Shown piece after piece: positions 46,108-54,222 of a stretch of 64,000 bases of DNA. How positions within the stretch are numbered: position 1 is the stretch's first letter; each line of letters starts with the position of its first letter. The position numbers and the translations under genes are program-made. Source of the DNA: Trichormus sp. NMC-1 (GTDB lineage: Bacteria; Cyanobacteriota; Cyanobacteriia; Cyanobacteriales; Nostocaceae); assembly GCF_001858025.1 (NCBI RefSeq), contig NZ_LZQD01000003.1, positions 485,086 through 549,085 on the forward strand, given 5' to 3'. Below the pieces are notes generated by a model. The model had not been told where the DNA came from. It did no database searches and saw only the letters and a program-made list of their open reading frames with translations.

Positions 46108-46968
46108 TTATTTAATAAAAGCGCCTTTTGCCAAATCTTCCTTAAACTCTTGAAGCCTGTTATACATTTCTTCGGTCAGATTTTCCACGTTTTTATCAGT
46201 ACTTAAACTAGGATGTACAGTTTTGGTAATACTTAGTAATTGTGATGCAGCTTCTTGTTGTCTGAACCAATCACGGGTTAAGCGTGCTGGAAATAAGATA
46301 TCTAGTTTTTGACGAGGATGATGCAAACGTTTTAGATATGATGGTTTATATTCTGTACCAATAGACTGACACCAGTCTTGCCACTTAAACGAGAGAATAG
46401 TAGAGTTAGAAACAACTGGAATCCACGGTATACGCAATGAATCAGCAATAATTGCACCGTGCATAGCCTCTGCAAGTATAACTTCGGATTGGCTGATACA
46501 GGACAAAACTTCTTCTATTGGCCAGCGTGGATCAATATACCCGAATCCTAATCTTTCACAAACTAAACGCCAACCTTCCCCAGCCATTTCGTAATGGGGT
46601 ATATAAGAAAATTTGTACTGCTTTTTGCTATTACTATTAAATAATTTTCTAATCAGGATTGCTCCATCTGTCACTGATAATTTAGTCGAAACCCCTAATG
46701 CTTGTGCTGATAGCGGGCCACGCAGGCAGTAAATTTTATAAGAATTATCTACCTCTGGTACCCCTTGCTCGTAACCGACTCCTGAGCCAAATATCACTCG
46801 CAAACGGGCATTTTTTGTCTTTAGCGATAATTTATCATTAATTAAAGTACCGATACCAATAAAAGTAGTATTCTGATCTTCATCCATTACTCCTGGTATC
46901 AACTTACTCCATAGCCAAGGATTCAGTTTATCGCCGAAATTATTCTCCTGATAATAAAAAAGCTTCAT
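46108..46968 (-). CDS. Polysaccharide pyruvyl transferase family protein
   Basis: 286 aa. MKLFYYQENNFGDKLNPWLWSKLIPG, TTFIGIGTLIND, VIFGSGVGYE, YCLRGPLSAQALGV, SYIPHYE and SEVILAEAMHGAIIADSLRIPWIPV fit the GT-B-like pyruvyl transferase (CsaB/WcaK) family. Members put ketal pyruvate on polysaccharides, although some act as glycosyltransferases. It has the same direction as the gene at 44848 with a repeat between them. Confidence 0.82.
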   Translation of the reverse strand: MKLFYYQENNFGDKLNPWLWSKLIPGVMDEDQNTTFIGIGTLINDKLSLKTKNARLRVIFGSGVGYEQGVPEVDNSYKIYCLRGPLSAQALGVSTKLSVTDGAILIRKLFNSNSKKQYKFSYIPHYEMAGEGWRLVCERLGFGYIDPRWPIEEVLSCISQSEVILAEAMHGAIIADSLRIPWIPVVSNSTILSFKWQDWCQSIGTEYKPSYLKRLHHPRQKLDILFPARLTRDWFRQQEAASQLLSITKTVHPSLSTDKNVENLTEEMYNRLQEFKEDLAKGAFIK

Positions 46969-47410
46969 AATTTGATTGTTAGTAGCAAAATATTTAAATT
47001 TAAAAATAGTGTAACTGTTATAATATTATTTGAAAAGTGGGCAAATGAGTAACAAAGAATTTATCTTATTTGCGGTAAATACGTAAATACAGCTTGCTGT
47101 TCGCGGAGCGTGCCGTTAGGCATATAAAGCGGTAACTTATTCCAAATCAGGGTTTCAATCTTTTTTAGTCCAAGCCGATACGTTATGGCATTTGTAAGCT
47201 CAAAATCCCTTACAGTGTACACACAAGTCCTAGATTCCTTGCTTAGTAAGGCTTTAAAATTTACAAATTTACTTATCTTTACACAGGTTCATTGTTTTTG
47301 TCGCCTACTAACTCCAAAAATGTGATATGATAAGTAGTTCTCCAAAACAGTGCTGGGTGAAGAACGTAGATAGAAAACTCAGCACATCTACACACTCAGC
47401 ACTCTGGTTT
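46969..47410. other. Intergenic region upstream of der
   Basis: About 440 bp between divergent genes. It includes a cyanobacterial repeat module (CTTGCTGTTCGCGGAGCGTG near 47093). An in-frame extension of der up to 47327 has no family-like sequence and is treated as untranslated leader. Confidence 0.5.
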
Positions 47411-48775
47411 ATGGCACTGCCAATTATTGCAATTATCGGCCGCCCAAATGTGGGCAAATCCACCTTAGTTAATCGTCTCGCCGGAGATCAAACGGCGATT
47501 GTCCACGATGAACCGGGTGTAACGCGCGATCGCACTTATCGACCTGCATTTTGGAACGATCGCGATTTTTTAGTCGTAGATACAGGCGGTTTAGTCTTTA
47601 ACGATGATACCGAATTCCTGCCTTTAATTCGCCAACAGGCATTAATAGCACTCAGAGAAGCTTGTGCAGCGATTTTTGTCGTTGATGGGAAAACAGGACC
47701 CACACCAGCAGATGAAGAAATTGCTGGGTGGTTGCGTCAACAACCAGTTCCTGTGTTACTGGCTGTGAACAAATGTGAATCTCCCGAACAAGGCGCAATG
47801 CAAGCTAGTGAATTTTGGGAGTTGGGGTTAGGTGAACCTTACCCGATTTCCGCGATTCATGGTAGCGGTACAGGGGAAATTCTGGACGAGTTACTAGTTC
47901 ACATTCCCGCAGTTACGGAAGTAGAAGAAAACAACGAAATTAAAGTCGCCATTATTGGCCGCCCAAATGTAGGCAAATCCAGCTTATTAAATGCCTTTGT
48001 TGGCGAAGAAAGAGCGATCGTCAGCCCTATTTCCGGTACAACTCGTGATAGTATTGATACAGTCATCGAACGGTCTGGGCAAACCTACCGCTTAATTGAC
48101 ACCGCCGGCATTCGCAAAAAGAAACACATCGATTACGGCACAGAATTCTTTAGCATTAACCGCGCCTTTAAAGCAATTCGCCGCGCCGATGTGGTTTTAT
48201 TGGTTATAGATGCCGAAGATGGAGCCACAGAACAAGACCAAAAATTAGCTGGGCGAATCATTGAAGAAGGTCGAGCTTGCATTATCGTAGTTAACAAATG
48301 GGATGCCGTCGAAAAAGACTCATACACCATTTATGATTACGAAAAAACTCTGGAAGGACGGTTGCATTTTACCGAATGGGCAGAGATCATCTTTGTGAGT
48401 GCCGTCACAGGACAACGGGTAGAAAAGATTTTAGAATTGGTGAGTAAAGCAGCAGAGGCACACAAACGCCGTGTTACAACTTCTGTAGTTAATGAAGTCC
48501 TCACAGATGCAATTAGCTGGCATTCTCCACCGACTTCACGAGGCGGTCGTCAAGGTAAGATTTATTATGGTACGCAAGTAAGTACCCAACCGCCAACATT
48601 TGCCCTATTTGTCAACGATGCTCAACGGTTTAATGACAATTATCGCCGTTATATTGAAAGACAATTTCGCAAACAACTAGGGTTTGATGGGACTCCGATT
48701 CGGTTATTCTGGCGGAGTAAAAAAGTCCGGGATGCGGAAATTGGCAATCTCAATCGAGCAACTCGTGTGAAATAA
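47411..48775 (+). CDS. der: Ribosome-assembly GTPase Der (EngA)
   Basis: 454 aa from ATG at 47411 ([17 protein letters not shown]). Two tandem GTPase domains: the first with [12 protein letters not shown] (residue 9 on), [13 protein letters not shown] and NKCE; the second with [12 protein letters not shown] (near 182), [15 protein letters not shown] and NKWD. A C-terminal KH-like domain follows ([31 protein letters not shown]...). Essential 50S subunit assembly factor, cytoplasmic. Followed by an EcfT gene in the same direction after a MITE-like repeat. Confidence 0.97.
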   Translation: MALPIIAIIGRPNVGKSTLVNRLAGDQTAIVHDEPGVTRDRTYRPAFWNDRDFLVVDTGGLVFNDDTEFLPLIRQQALIALREACAAIFVVDGKTGPTPADEEIAGWLRQQPVPVLLAVNKCESPEQGAMQASEFWELGLGEPYPISAIHGSGTGEILDELLVHIPAVTEVEENNEIKVAIIGRPNVGKSSLLNAFVGEERAIVSPISGTTRDSIDTVIERSGQTYRLIDTAGIRKKKHIDYGTEFFSINRAFKAIRRADVVLLVIDAEDGATEQDQKLAGRIIEEGRACIIVVNKWDAVEKDSYTIYDYEKTLEGRLHFTEWAEIIFVSAVTGQRVEKILELVSKAAEAHKRRVTTSVVNEVLTDAISWHSPPTSRGGRQGKIYYGTQVSTQPPTFALFVNDAQRFNDNYRRYIERQFRKQLGFDGTPIRLFWRSKKVRDAEIGNLNRATRVK

Positions 48776-48780
48776 TAGTT

Positions 48781-48860
48781 ATATCATGTTCGTTTAATTA
48801 CTTATGAAAAAAACGTCTGTGAGTCAGCCTTAATTATAAGTCTTTAACCGAACAAGATAT
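48781..48860. repeat. 80-bp imperfect inverted-repeat element
   Basis: The first 25 bases (ATATCATGTTCGTTTAATTA...) match the reverse complement of the last 25 at 21 positions. ATATCAT occurs at both boundaries. No coding capacity. Possibly a small MITE inserted between der and the EcfT gene. Confidence 0.6.
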
Positions 48861-48928
48861 CATTGGTCTATGGTCTGTTGGTCATAACTAATGACTAATC
48901 ACAAATGACCAATGACTAATAACTAAAC

Positions 48929-49858
48929 ATGGATTTACTGCGATCGCTCCCACTAGGACTATACTTAGAAAACCCGCAAACTTGGCTACATAAACTCGAC
49001 CCGCGAGTCAAGTTAATGTGGTTATTGAGCTTTCTCACCAGCTATGTTGTCGCTAACAACTATTGGCGAGTGCTATTGGTATTACTGCTGATTATTTTTA
49101 CGGTATTTGCCAAGATTCCTTTGCGAGTGTGGCGGCAACAAATGGGCTGGCTATTGATTCTATCATTTATGGTGTTATCAATTGGTGCTATCAGTCCTGA
49201 TGGGCTGGGTGTCAGTTATCAGCCACGCTTACCCGCAACGGAACAAGTTTTAACTCAGCCAGTGAATGCTGAGAAAATTAAAGAGAGTCCAAAATTAGCG
49301 GATAGGAATAAAGAATACAGTTATGTGCTGTTTCATCAAGGCCCAATTAAAGTAAATCGCCGTTCCTTGGATTTAGCAATTCGCCTCAGTACAATTGTTT
49401 TTACCTTAATTTACAGCACTAACTTATATCTGCTGACAACCGCACCAGAAGAAATCACCTCTGGAATGGAAAGTTTAATGCAACCTCTGCGAAGGTTCAA
49501 AATACCAGTTACAGAAATTACTCTAACTTTAACTTTATCTTTGCGATTTATTCCTTTAGTTTTAGAAGAAGTCCAAAATCTAGTACGTTCTGTGATGACT
49601 AGGGCAATTAATTGGAAAAAGCTAGGATTAAAAGGGGGAGCTAAAGTTTGGTTAATTGTGATTGAACGACTTTTAGAAAATCTGCTCTTACGTGCTGATC
49701 AAATGGCAAATGCAATGATGGTGCGAGGTTTTACCAGTCCGAATGAGCATCAAGTCAAATGGCAAGATTTAAAATTGAGAACAGGAGACTGGTTAGCGAT
49801 CGCAATTTTAATCGTATTTTGGGGATTAAGAATTGCCTTTGGAACGGAGGTTTCTTAA
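48929..49858 (+). CDS. Energy-coupling factor transporter transmembrane protein EcfT/CbiQ-like
   Basis: 309 aa. The T component of ECF vitamin or metal transporters. GLYLENPQTWLHKLDPRVKLMWLLSFL at the N-terminus, several membrane helices, and the coupling motif LLLRADQMANAMMVRGF (near residue 262), which contacts the ATPases, are present. A non-membrane insertion near residues 90-135 (SYQPRLPATEQVLTQPVNAEK...) is typical of cyanobacterial members. No ATPase or S component is nearby, so the substrate is unknown. Confidence 0.9.
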   Translation: MDLLRSLPLGLYLENPQTWLHKLDPRVKLMWLLSFLTSYVVANNYWRVLLVLLLIIFTVFAKIPLRVWRQQMGWLLILSFMVLSIGAISPDGLGVSYQPRLPATEQVLTQPVNAEKIKESPKLADRNKEYSYVLFHQGPIKVNRRSLDLAIRLSTIVFTLIYSTNLYLLTTAPEEITSGMESLMQPLRRFKIPVTEITLTLTLSLRFIPLVLEEVQNLVRSVMTRAINWKKLGLKGGAKVWLIVIERLLENLLLRADQMANAMMVRGFTSPNEHQVKWQDLKLRTGDWLAIAILIVFWGLRIAFGTEVS

Positions 49859-49889
49859 TCAAAATACAGCAGAATTTGGGGGGTTAAAA

Positions 49890-50771
49890 CTATTCTGCAT
49901 TTACCCAAAAGTCAGCAGTATTAACTTTTCCATTGCGGTTAAATTGCATCCACATTTTATAGGTTCCTTTTTGGGGTAATTTAGTTTTAAATTCGATTGC
50001 TCCATCTGTGGTATTTTTGGTTGCATGAGCGTGGATATAATCGGCTGCTGTCAGAGATGAGGAACTTTTGATAATTACTAAATGCCCTTTTTCTCCTAAA
50101 TATGGCTGTAAGTCTTTAATTGGTTGATTGTTGCTGTCTTTTAAATCAAATTTAAGAGTAATATCTTTTCCGGCTTTGATGTTTTTTTCGGAAGTATTAA
50201 GATTAATTTTGGTGTTAGATATAGTTCGGCTTTTTTGAAATTTTTCTAAACTTTTTGGGAGCGGTACTGAACCAGGAATAGAGATATTCATTAAAGATAC
50301 TCTCTCTTTTTGTTCCGCAGGTTTATAATCACTAAATAGAGTATATTCTCCAGATTCAGGAAATTTAGTACTGACTTGAAAGCTGCCATTATCTTGATAT
50401 TCTGGATGAGTATGCTCGAAAAATCGCAAATCATCGCTAACTACAATTAAATGCATGAGCTTTTCTTGGAAATTGTCAAATTTAGTAACTGGTTTTCCAG
50501 CGGAATCTTGAATATCTATGACTAAATTAATCGGCTGATTAGGAGCTAAATTTTGAGGAGTATTTAATTTAGCTTTAGTGGTTGTTTTTGAATTATCTTC
50601 CTGATTTATATGTTCCATTGAATCTCCGTCATGTTCACTCATGGAATCTTTTTCATGATTCATCGTCATACTTGGTGAAACTTTGACTTCACTAGATTGA
50701 TTTTCTGAGGAACAGCTAGGTGCAATTAACAAAGTTGTCAGGATGAAAACACTGGTAAAAAACCGCTTCAT
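49890..50771 (-). CDS. Lipoprotein with His/Met-rich segment, metal-binding-like
   Basis: 293 aa. A signal peptide with lipobox (LLIAPSC, Cys near residue 20). Residues 35-60 are rich in Met, His and Asp (MTMNHEKDSMSEHDGDSMEH), as in copper- or silver-binding periplasmic proteins. Two similar beta domains follow: FFEHTHPEYQDNGSFQVSTKFPESGEYTLFSDYKP and DYIHAHATKNTTDGAIEFKTKLPQKGTYKMWMQFNRNGK, each with paired histidines, resembling YtkA/FixH-like or copper-associated domains. Function is unproven; heavy-metal handling is the best guess. It converges on the EcfT gene. Confidence 0.78.
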   Translation of the reverse strand: MKRFFTSVFILTTLLIAPSCSSENQSSEVKVSPSMTMNHEKDSMSEHDGDSMEHINQEDNSKTTTKAKLNTPQNLAPNQPINLVIDIQDSAGKPVTKFDNFQEKLMHLIVVSDDLRFFEHTHPEYQDNGSFQVSTKFPESGEYTLFSDYKPAEQKERVSLMNISIPGSVPLPKSLEKFQKSRTISNTKINLNTSEKNIKAGKDITLKFDLKDSNNQPIKDLQPYLGEKGHLVIIKSSSSLTAADYIHAHATKNTTDGAIEFKTKLPQKGTYKMWMQFNRNGKVNTADFWVNAE

Positions 50772-50987
50772 TTTTGTTTTCTCTCACTCGAAAATTTTAC
50801 GTAACAATATTATACAGAAATATTACTTAAGCAAACGCCATAAAATACCGTAATATTTATTTTCATTAAGTATAGACGCTTCTTTTCTAGCGTTTCCATT
50901 ATCCCAAATTCAGATATAATCGACCATTTAAACTAATTCAGTACCAAATGATTATGACAAAATTATACTTATTTATAGGTTTCTACA

Positions 50988-51115
50988 TATAGGACTCCTA
51001 TTTGAATTTTGAACAGAACTCCGTATACCTTGATTCCTTCTTCTCTGTTCCCTGTTCCCTGTTCCCTGTTCCCTACCTCTACGAGTAAATTCAGAAACCA
51101 AACCGGATTCCTATA
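50988..51115. mobile_element. MITE-like element A carrying GTTCCCT repeats
   Basis: Begins TATAGGACTCCTATTTGA and ends AACCGGATTCCTATA, imperfect inverted ends shared with element B, which abuts it. Its core holds four GTTCCCT heptamers (51047-51074). No coding capacity. Confidence 0.75.
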
Positions 51116-51267
51116 TATAGGATTACTATTTGATTTTTGAACAGGATTAGGTATTGTAGGGTGCGTTAGGATGAAATCCGTAACGCACCATTCTCAAGGT
51201 TTTGGTGCGTTACGCTGTCGCTAACACACCCTACGTATATTTTCAATAATCAAACCGGATTCCTATA
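51116..51267. mobile_element. MITE-like element B carrying a nested REP palindrome
   Basis: Begins TATAGGATTACTATTTGA, ends TCAAACCGGATTCCTATA, and directly abuts element A. It shares with A the inner flank TTTTGAACAG. Its core (51156-51234) is a different repeat: GTAGGGTGCGTTAGG facing CTAACACACCCTAC, with two internal GGTGCGTTA/TAACGCACC hairpins. Confidence 0.8.
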
Positions 51268-51415
51268 GAAATATTGGGAAATCGAAAGTCTTTTTTTAAA
51301 CTTAGTGATAATATGGTTTTGAAAGCTGCTTATTTTGATTTTTAATCTTTCTTTTGGTAGTAGACTTTGCTCCAGTTTTAAAGAGTGAAGTGCCTATCAT
51401 ATTTGGGAAGAATTA

Positions 51416-51524
51416 GATACCCACTAAAGGAAGATGACTATAAAAAATAATAGAAGTAAATTACTTTTGGTGTGTCGAAATAACTGCTTTCTATGGAGGT
51501 TTAGCCGAGTGCTAAACCTTTTTT
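51416..51524 (+). ncRNA. Tandem small-RNA unit 1 (terminator 51498-51524)
   Basis: First of four related units. The 5' part reads ACTAAAGGAAGATGA; the middle has AAGTAAATTACTTTTGG; the 3' end is the hairpin GGTTTAGCCGAGTGCTAAACC (51498-51518, 21 bases) followed by six T. It is the most diverged unit. The 5' boundary is estimated by alignment with the others. No open reading frame of note lies within. Confidence 0.6.
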
Positions 51525-51619
51525 ATTAGAAACATATCATCTAAACTTTATGTAAGCTGAATATAAATTTTTATTTAGCTCTCTTCAAATAAATCCTTAA
51601 CAGGTTATATGAATTTTGT

Positions 51620-51725
51620 ATACATCCTATAGGTAGATGTCGTAAATTAGAAGTCAGTCTAAATTAACTACATATGGTAAACACTTGGTATATATATGGG
51701 CTTGGTTCTAAACCAAGCCTTTTTT
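51620..51725 (+). ncRNA. Tandem small-RNA unit 2 (terminator 51699-51725)
   Basis: The 5' part ACATCCTATAGGTAGATGT can form an ACATC/GATGT stem. It shares AAATTAACTA, then ATATGGTAAACAC and TGGTATATA, with unit 3. It ends with a GGCTTGG/CCAAGCC hairpin and six T. The GTTATATGAAT upstream may be a -10 region. Confidence 0.65.
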
Positions 51726-51933
51726 GTGTGTAATGCCAATTAGCAATTTTAAAAATGATTAGGGCAGATGGAACGCTCAAAAGCTTATTGGGCAATTATT
51801 CAACAAGGGAACATCTGAAATTTAAAATTTAAAAAGGTATAATTAGCAGCTATTAGTACTATTTACGAGATAAAAACTTTTTATAATCTTGAAGTTAAAG
51901 TGATATTAAATAGCAGCTTTTAGAAAATTTGTA

Positions 51934-52037
51934 CACACCTTATAGAGAGATGAACCACATCCAAAGAGAGGTTAAATTAACTATATATGGTAAACACCTG
52001 GTATATACAAAGGCTTGGACTAACGCCAAGCCTTTTT
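51934..52037 (+). ncRNA. Tandem small-RNA unit 3 (terminator 52012-52037)
   Basis: Preceded by TAGAAAATTTGTACAC, which aligns with the upstream bases of units 2 and 4. It shares AAATTAACTA, ATATGGTAAACACCTGGTAT with unit 2. The terminator hairpin is GGCTTGG/CCAAGCC with five T; stem partners differ from units 1 and 4 but pairing is kept. Confidence 0.65.
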
Positions 52038-52106
52038 CATGCTTAATATATATACTTATGTATTTTTATACAAAAATCTTAGTCTATCAGTTTTTGGGAT
52101 ATTTGG

Positions 52107-52215
52107 ACACATCCTCTAGGAAGATGTTCTGCAAGCAGACTAGAACTAAATTAATTTAGTACGTTGTTAAGCACAGCAATTATAGAGGTTTGGTTTACTG
52201 CCAAACCTTTTTTTT
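52107..52215 (+). ncRNA. Tandem small-RNA unit 4 (terminator 52187-52215)
   Basis: The 5' part ACATCCTCTAGGAAGATGT can form the same ACATC/GATGT stem as unit 2. AACTAAATTAATTTAGT follows in the middle. It ends with a GGTTTGG/CCAAACC hairpin and eight T. About 190 bp downstream begins the WD40-DnaJ pseudogene. Confidence 0.65.
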
Positions 52216-52400
52216 AAATTCAGTAACCGTAATTAGTAGTATTTTCTAAATCACTTCTTGCACCTGGTACAATAATCATAGAGTCGGCAATAACCCAGGG
52301 TTAGCGCGTCTCAAATCCTGTTGACAGGGGAATTACAGTAGAGGAGAATAGTTTGCTATGGATGCTGCTAACACAGAAACCATGTATTGATCATTCATAG

Positions 52401-53165
52401 AATGGTAATATTGTTGTTAGTGCTAGTACGGATAAAACTATCAGAATTTGGGAAAGCTACAGGGGAACAATTAAACGCACTTTAAATGGACATACGGATG
52501 CAGTTTTAGCTGTTGCTATTAGTCCTGATTCTACAACTCTTGTTAGTGGTAGTGTTGATAAAACTATCAGAATTTGGAATTTACAAACTGGGGAAAACTG
52601 TTATATTATTAATCAGCATTTAGCAACAGTAAACACACTAGCAATTACTCCCGATAATCAAACTCTGATTAGTGGAAGTTCAGATAATAAAATTAAATTA
52701 TGGAAACTCCAGACTGGGGAATTACGTCACACTCTCAAAGGACACTCAACGGCTATTTCTGCTATTGCCATTCACCCAGATGGTAAAATTATTGCTAGTA
52801 GTAGTCAAGATGGAATTATCAATCTTTGGAATATCGAAACTGGGGAATTATTAGAAACTCTTTCTGGGTTTAGTCCCCTAGCTTTTAGCGCTGATGGTAA
52901 AATGTTGATTAGTGGCGGAAAAGGTGGAACTATCAAAATTTGGCGACAAGTTCAAAGCAGTGATAATTTATCCTTAACAGGGGAATGGTGGGAAATTTTA
53001 GGCGTAGAACCCAAAACTCATCCTCAAGACGTAAAACTTGCCTATCTGAGATTAGCCAGATTATATCATCCTGATATTAACAGTTCTGTAAGTGCTAAAA
53101 CTGCCATGCAAGCAATTAATGAGGCATATCAAAAGTTTCAGCAGCAATTAAAGACACATAATTGA
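52401..53165 (+). pseudogene. Broken WD40-repeat / DnaJ-domain gene
   Basis: An open frame of 254 codons preceded by an in-frame TAG at 52398 and lacking any start codon until ATG 52902. It encodes five WD40 blades (for example GHTDAVLAVAISPDSTTLVSG, DKTIRIWNLQTGE). A C-terminal J domain follows (WWEILGVEPKTHPQDVKLAYLRLARLYHPDIN with the HPD motif). Cyanobacteria have intact WD40-J fusion proteins, so this is a 5'-deleted copy. A short leader ATG with GAGGAG at 52342 is in another frame and stops quickly. The isolated J domain from 52902 could still be made. Confidence 0.85.
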
Positions 53166-53253
53166 TTAACCAGTGAAAATTTAGGGATTTTGCTACTATA
53201 AGCTCTATTTTTAAATGGTTATTACTGTAGAATATATATACCTTCATCAGTAT

Positions 53254-53340
53254 TCCGCATTCGCTACAAAGTTCTTTGGCGGGGCGCACGCTTCCGGGTT
53301 TGAGGGCTTTGGCTTTTTTGTGGGATTCTATGGATGTCAT
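53254..53340 (-). pseudogene. 5' fragment of bciB (divinyl chlorophyllide reductase)
   Basis: Starting at 53340 the minus strand encodes KKAKALKPGSVRPAKELCSECG after MTSIESH, the N-terminus of the cyanobacterial BciB/F420-hydrogenase-beta-like reductase (slr1923 type). After SECG the match ends abruptly. Only about 29 codons remain, so it is a displaced scrap, with an intact copy presumably elsewhere. Confidence 0.75.
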
Positions 53341-53604
53341 CTATTTTGTTTATTTTTACTAAATATGGCTTTTATTACCTTACCGTTAGGGGTTGTGAAG
53401 TTGACGGTTTGAGTTGAATAAGAGGTTTTTTTCTCGCAAAGTCTTTATAATCGCTACTTAGATTTTTGCCTGGAAATTACAGAAAATTTAAATTTATTAA
53501 GAAATAATTAAGTAATTACAACATTACCGGTAGAGGATAATATCGCTTAGACTGAATGTGTCTTAAATAGAGACTGTCAATTTTTGATACATGAAGGAAT
53601 TTAG

Positions 53605-53997
53605 ATGCAGCAAATACTCCAAAATACTAAGAGACTAGTATCAGTGAGCCTAGCTACACTACTAATTTTAGTAAGCACTATAACTATTTTCCCATCTACA
53701 GCTAGTGCAGATAATAATGTAGTAAAAATCGAATGTACCTCAGACTGCGGTAATATCGTTCCATTTGCAGCTGGTGTAGTTTCTGGTAGCGCAGTAACAC
53801 TTATGGCTACTGGAGATACAGCAACTTTAGCAACTTTAGCTGCAACCGGGGCTGCTACTATTGGGGAAATAACAACGGCTTTAGCTGGGTTAGGGGTGGC
53901 TGCTGGAACTGCTGTCTCATCACCAGTTTTAGTTCCTGTAGCAGTAGCAGCGGCAGGTGGATATGGTGCATATCAGTTGTGGCATCATTTCAGTTAG
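53605..53997 (+). CDS. Secreted Ala/Gly/Thr-rich small protein, unknown function
   Basis: 130 aa. A signal peptide (VSVSLATLLILVSTITIFPSTASA) is followed by DNNVVKIECTSDCGNIVPF with two cysteines, and then a long small-residue hydrophobic region (GVVSGSAVTLMATGDTATLATLAATGAATIG...). AAGGAAT precedes the ATG. It could be a membrane-active or bacteriocin-like peptide precursor, or a simple membrane protein; I do not recognise the family. The next frame overlaps its end. Confidence 0.6.
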   Translation: MQQILQNTKRLVSVSLATLLILVSTITIFPSTASADNNVVKIECTSDCGNIVPFAAGVVSGSAVTLMATGDTATLATLAATGAATIGEITTALAGLGVAAGTAVSSPVLVPVAVAAAGGYGAYQLWHHFS

Positions 53998-54148
53998 TGC
54001 CGGTGGTTACATAGCCGGTCGGGCTGACTTAGTAGAAGCGGCTGCTTGTCGCCTCACAGCACCTGGTATTGGTAGTGCTGGGGGTGCTACCTTTGCAATA
54101 ACCATCAACCTAATTATAGATATTTGCGATTTTAAGTTGATTGATTAA
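53957..54148 (+). CDS. Overlapping small open frame, possible second peptide or frameshift product
   Basis: 63 aa, overlapping the previous gene by 41 bases in another frame. Its residues (SAGGYIAGRADLVEAAACRLTAPGIGSAGGATFAITINLI) have the same Gly/Ala-rich, hydrophobic style. Either the upstream gene has a frameshift near 53990, or this is a translationally coupled partner. Not certain to be real. Confidence 0.35.
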   Translation: MDMVHISCGIISVSAGGYIAGRADLVEAAACRLTAPGIGSAGGATFAITINLIIDICDFKLID

Positions 54149-54222
54149 TGGTCTATGCTGCTACAATGCAGATGTTAGCCAAGCAGGGTTTTCTCTGCTG
54201 ATGTAAATCCAGAAAATGAGCA

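Noticed and set aside
51929-52159. 76-codon frame across small-RNA units 3 and 4
   Set aside because: It spans a terminator hairpin and two RNA units, so it is a chance frame.
51416-52215. Firm identification as NsiR1
   Set aside because: Tandem layout is like NsiR1, but hetF is not adjacent and I cannot recall the sequence well enough to claim identity.
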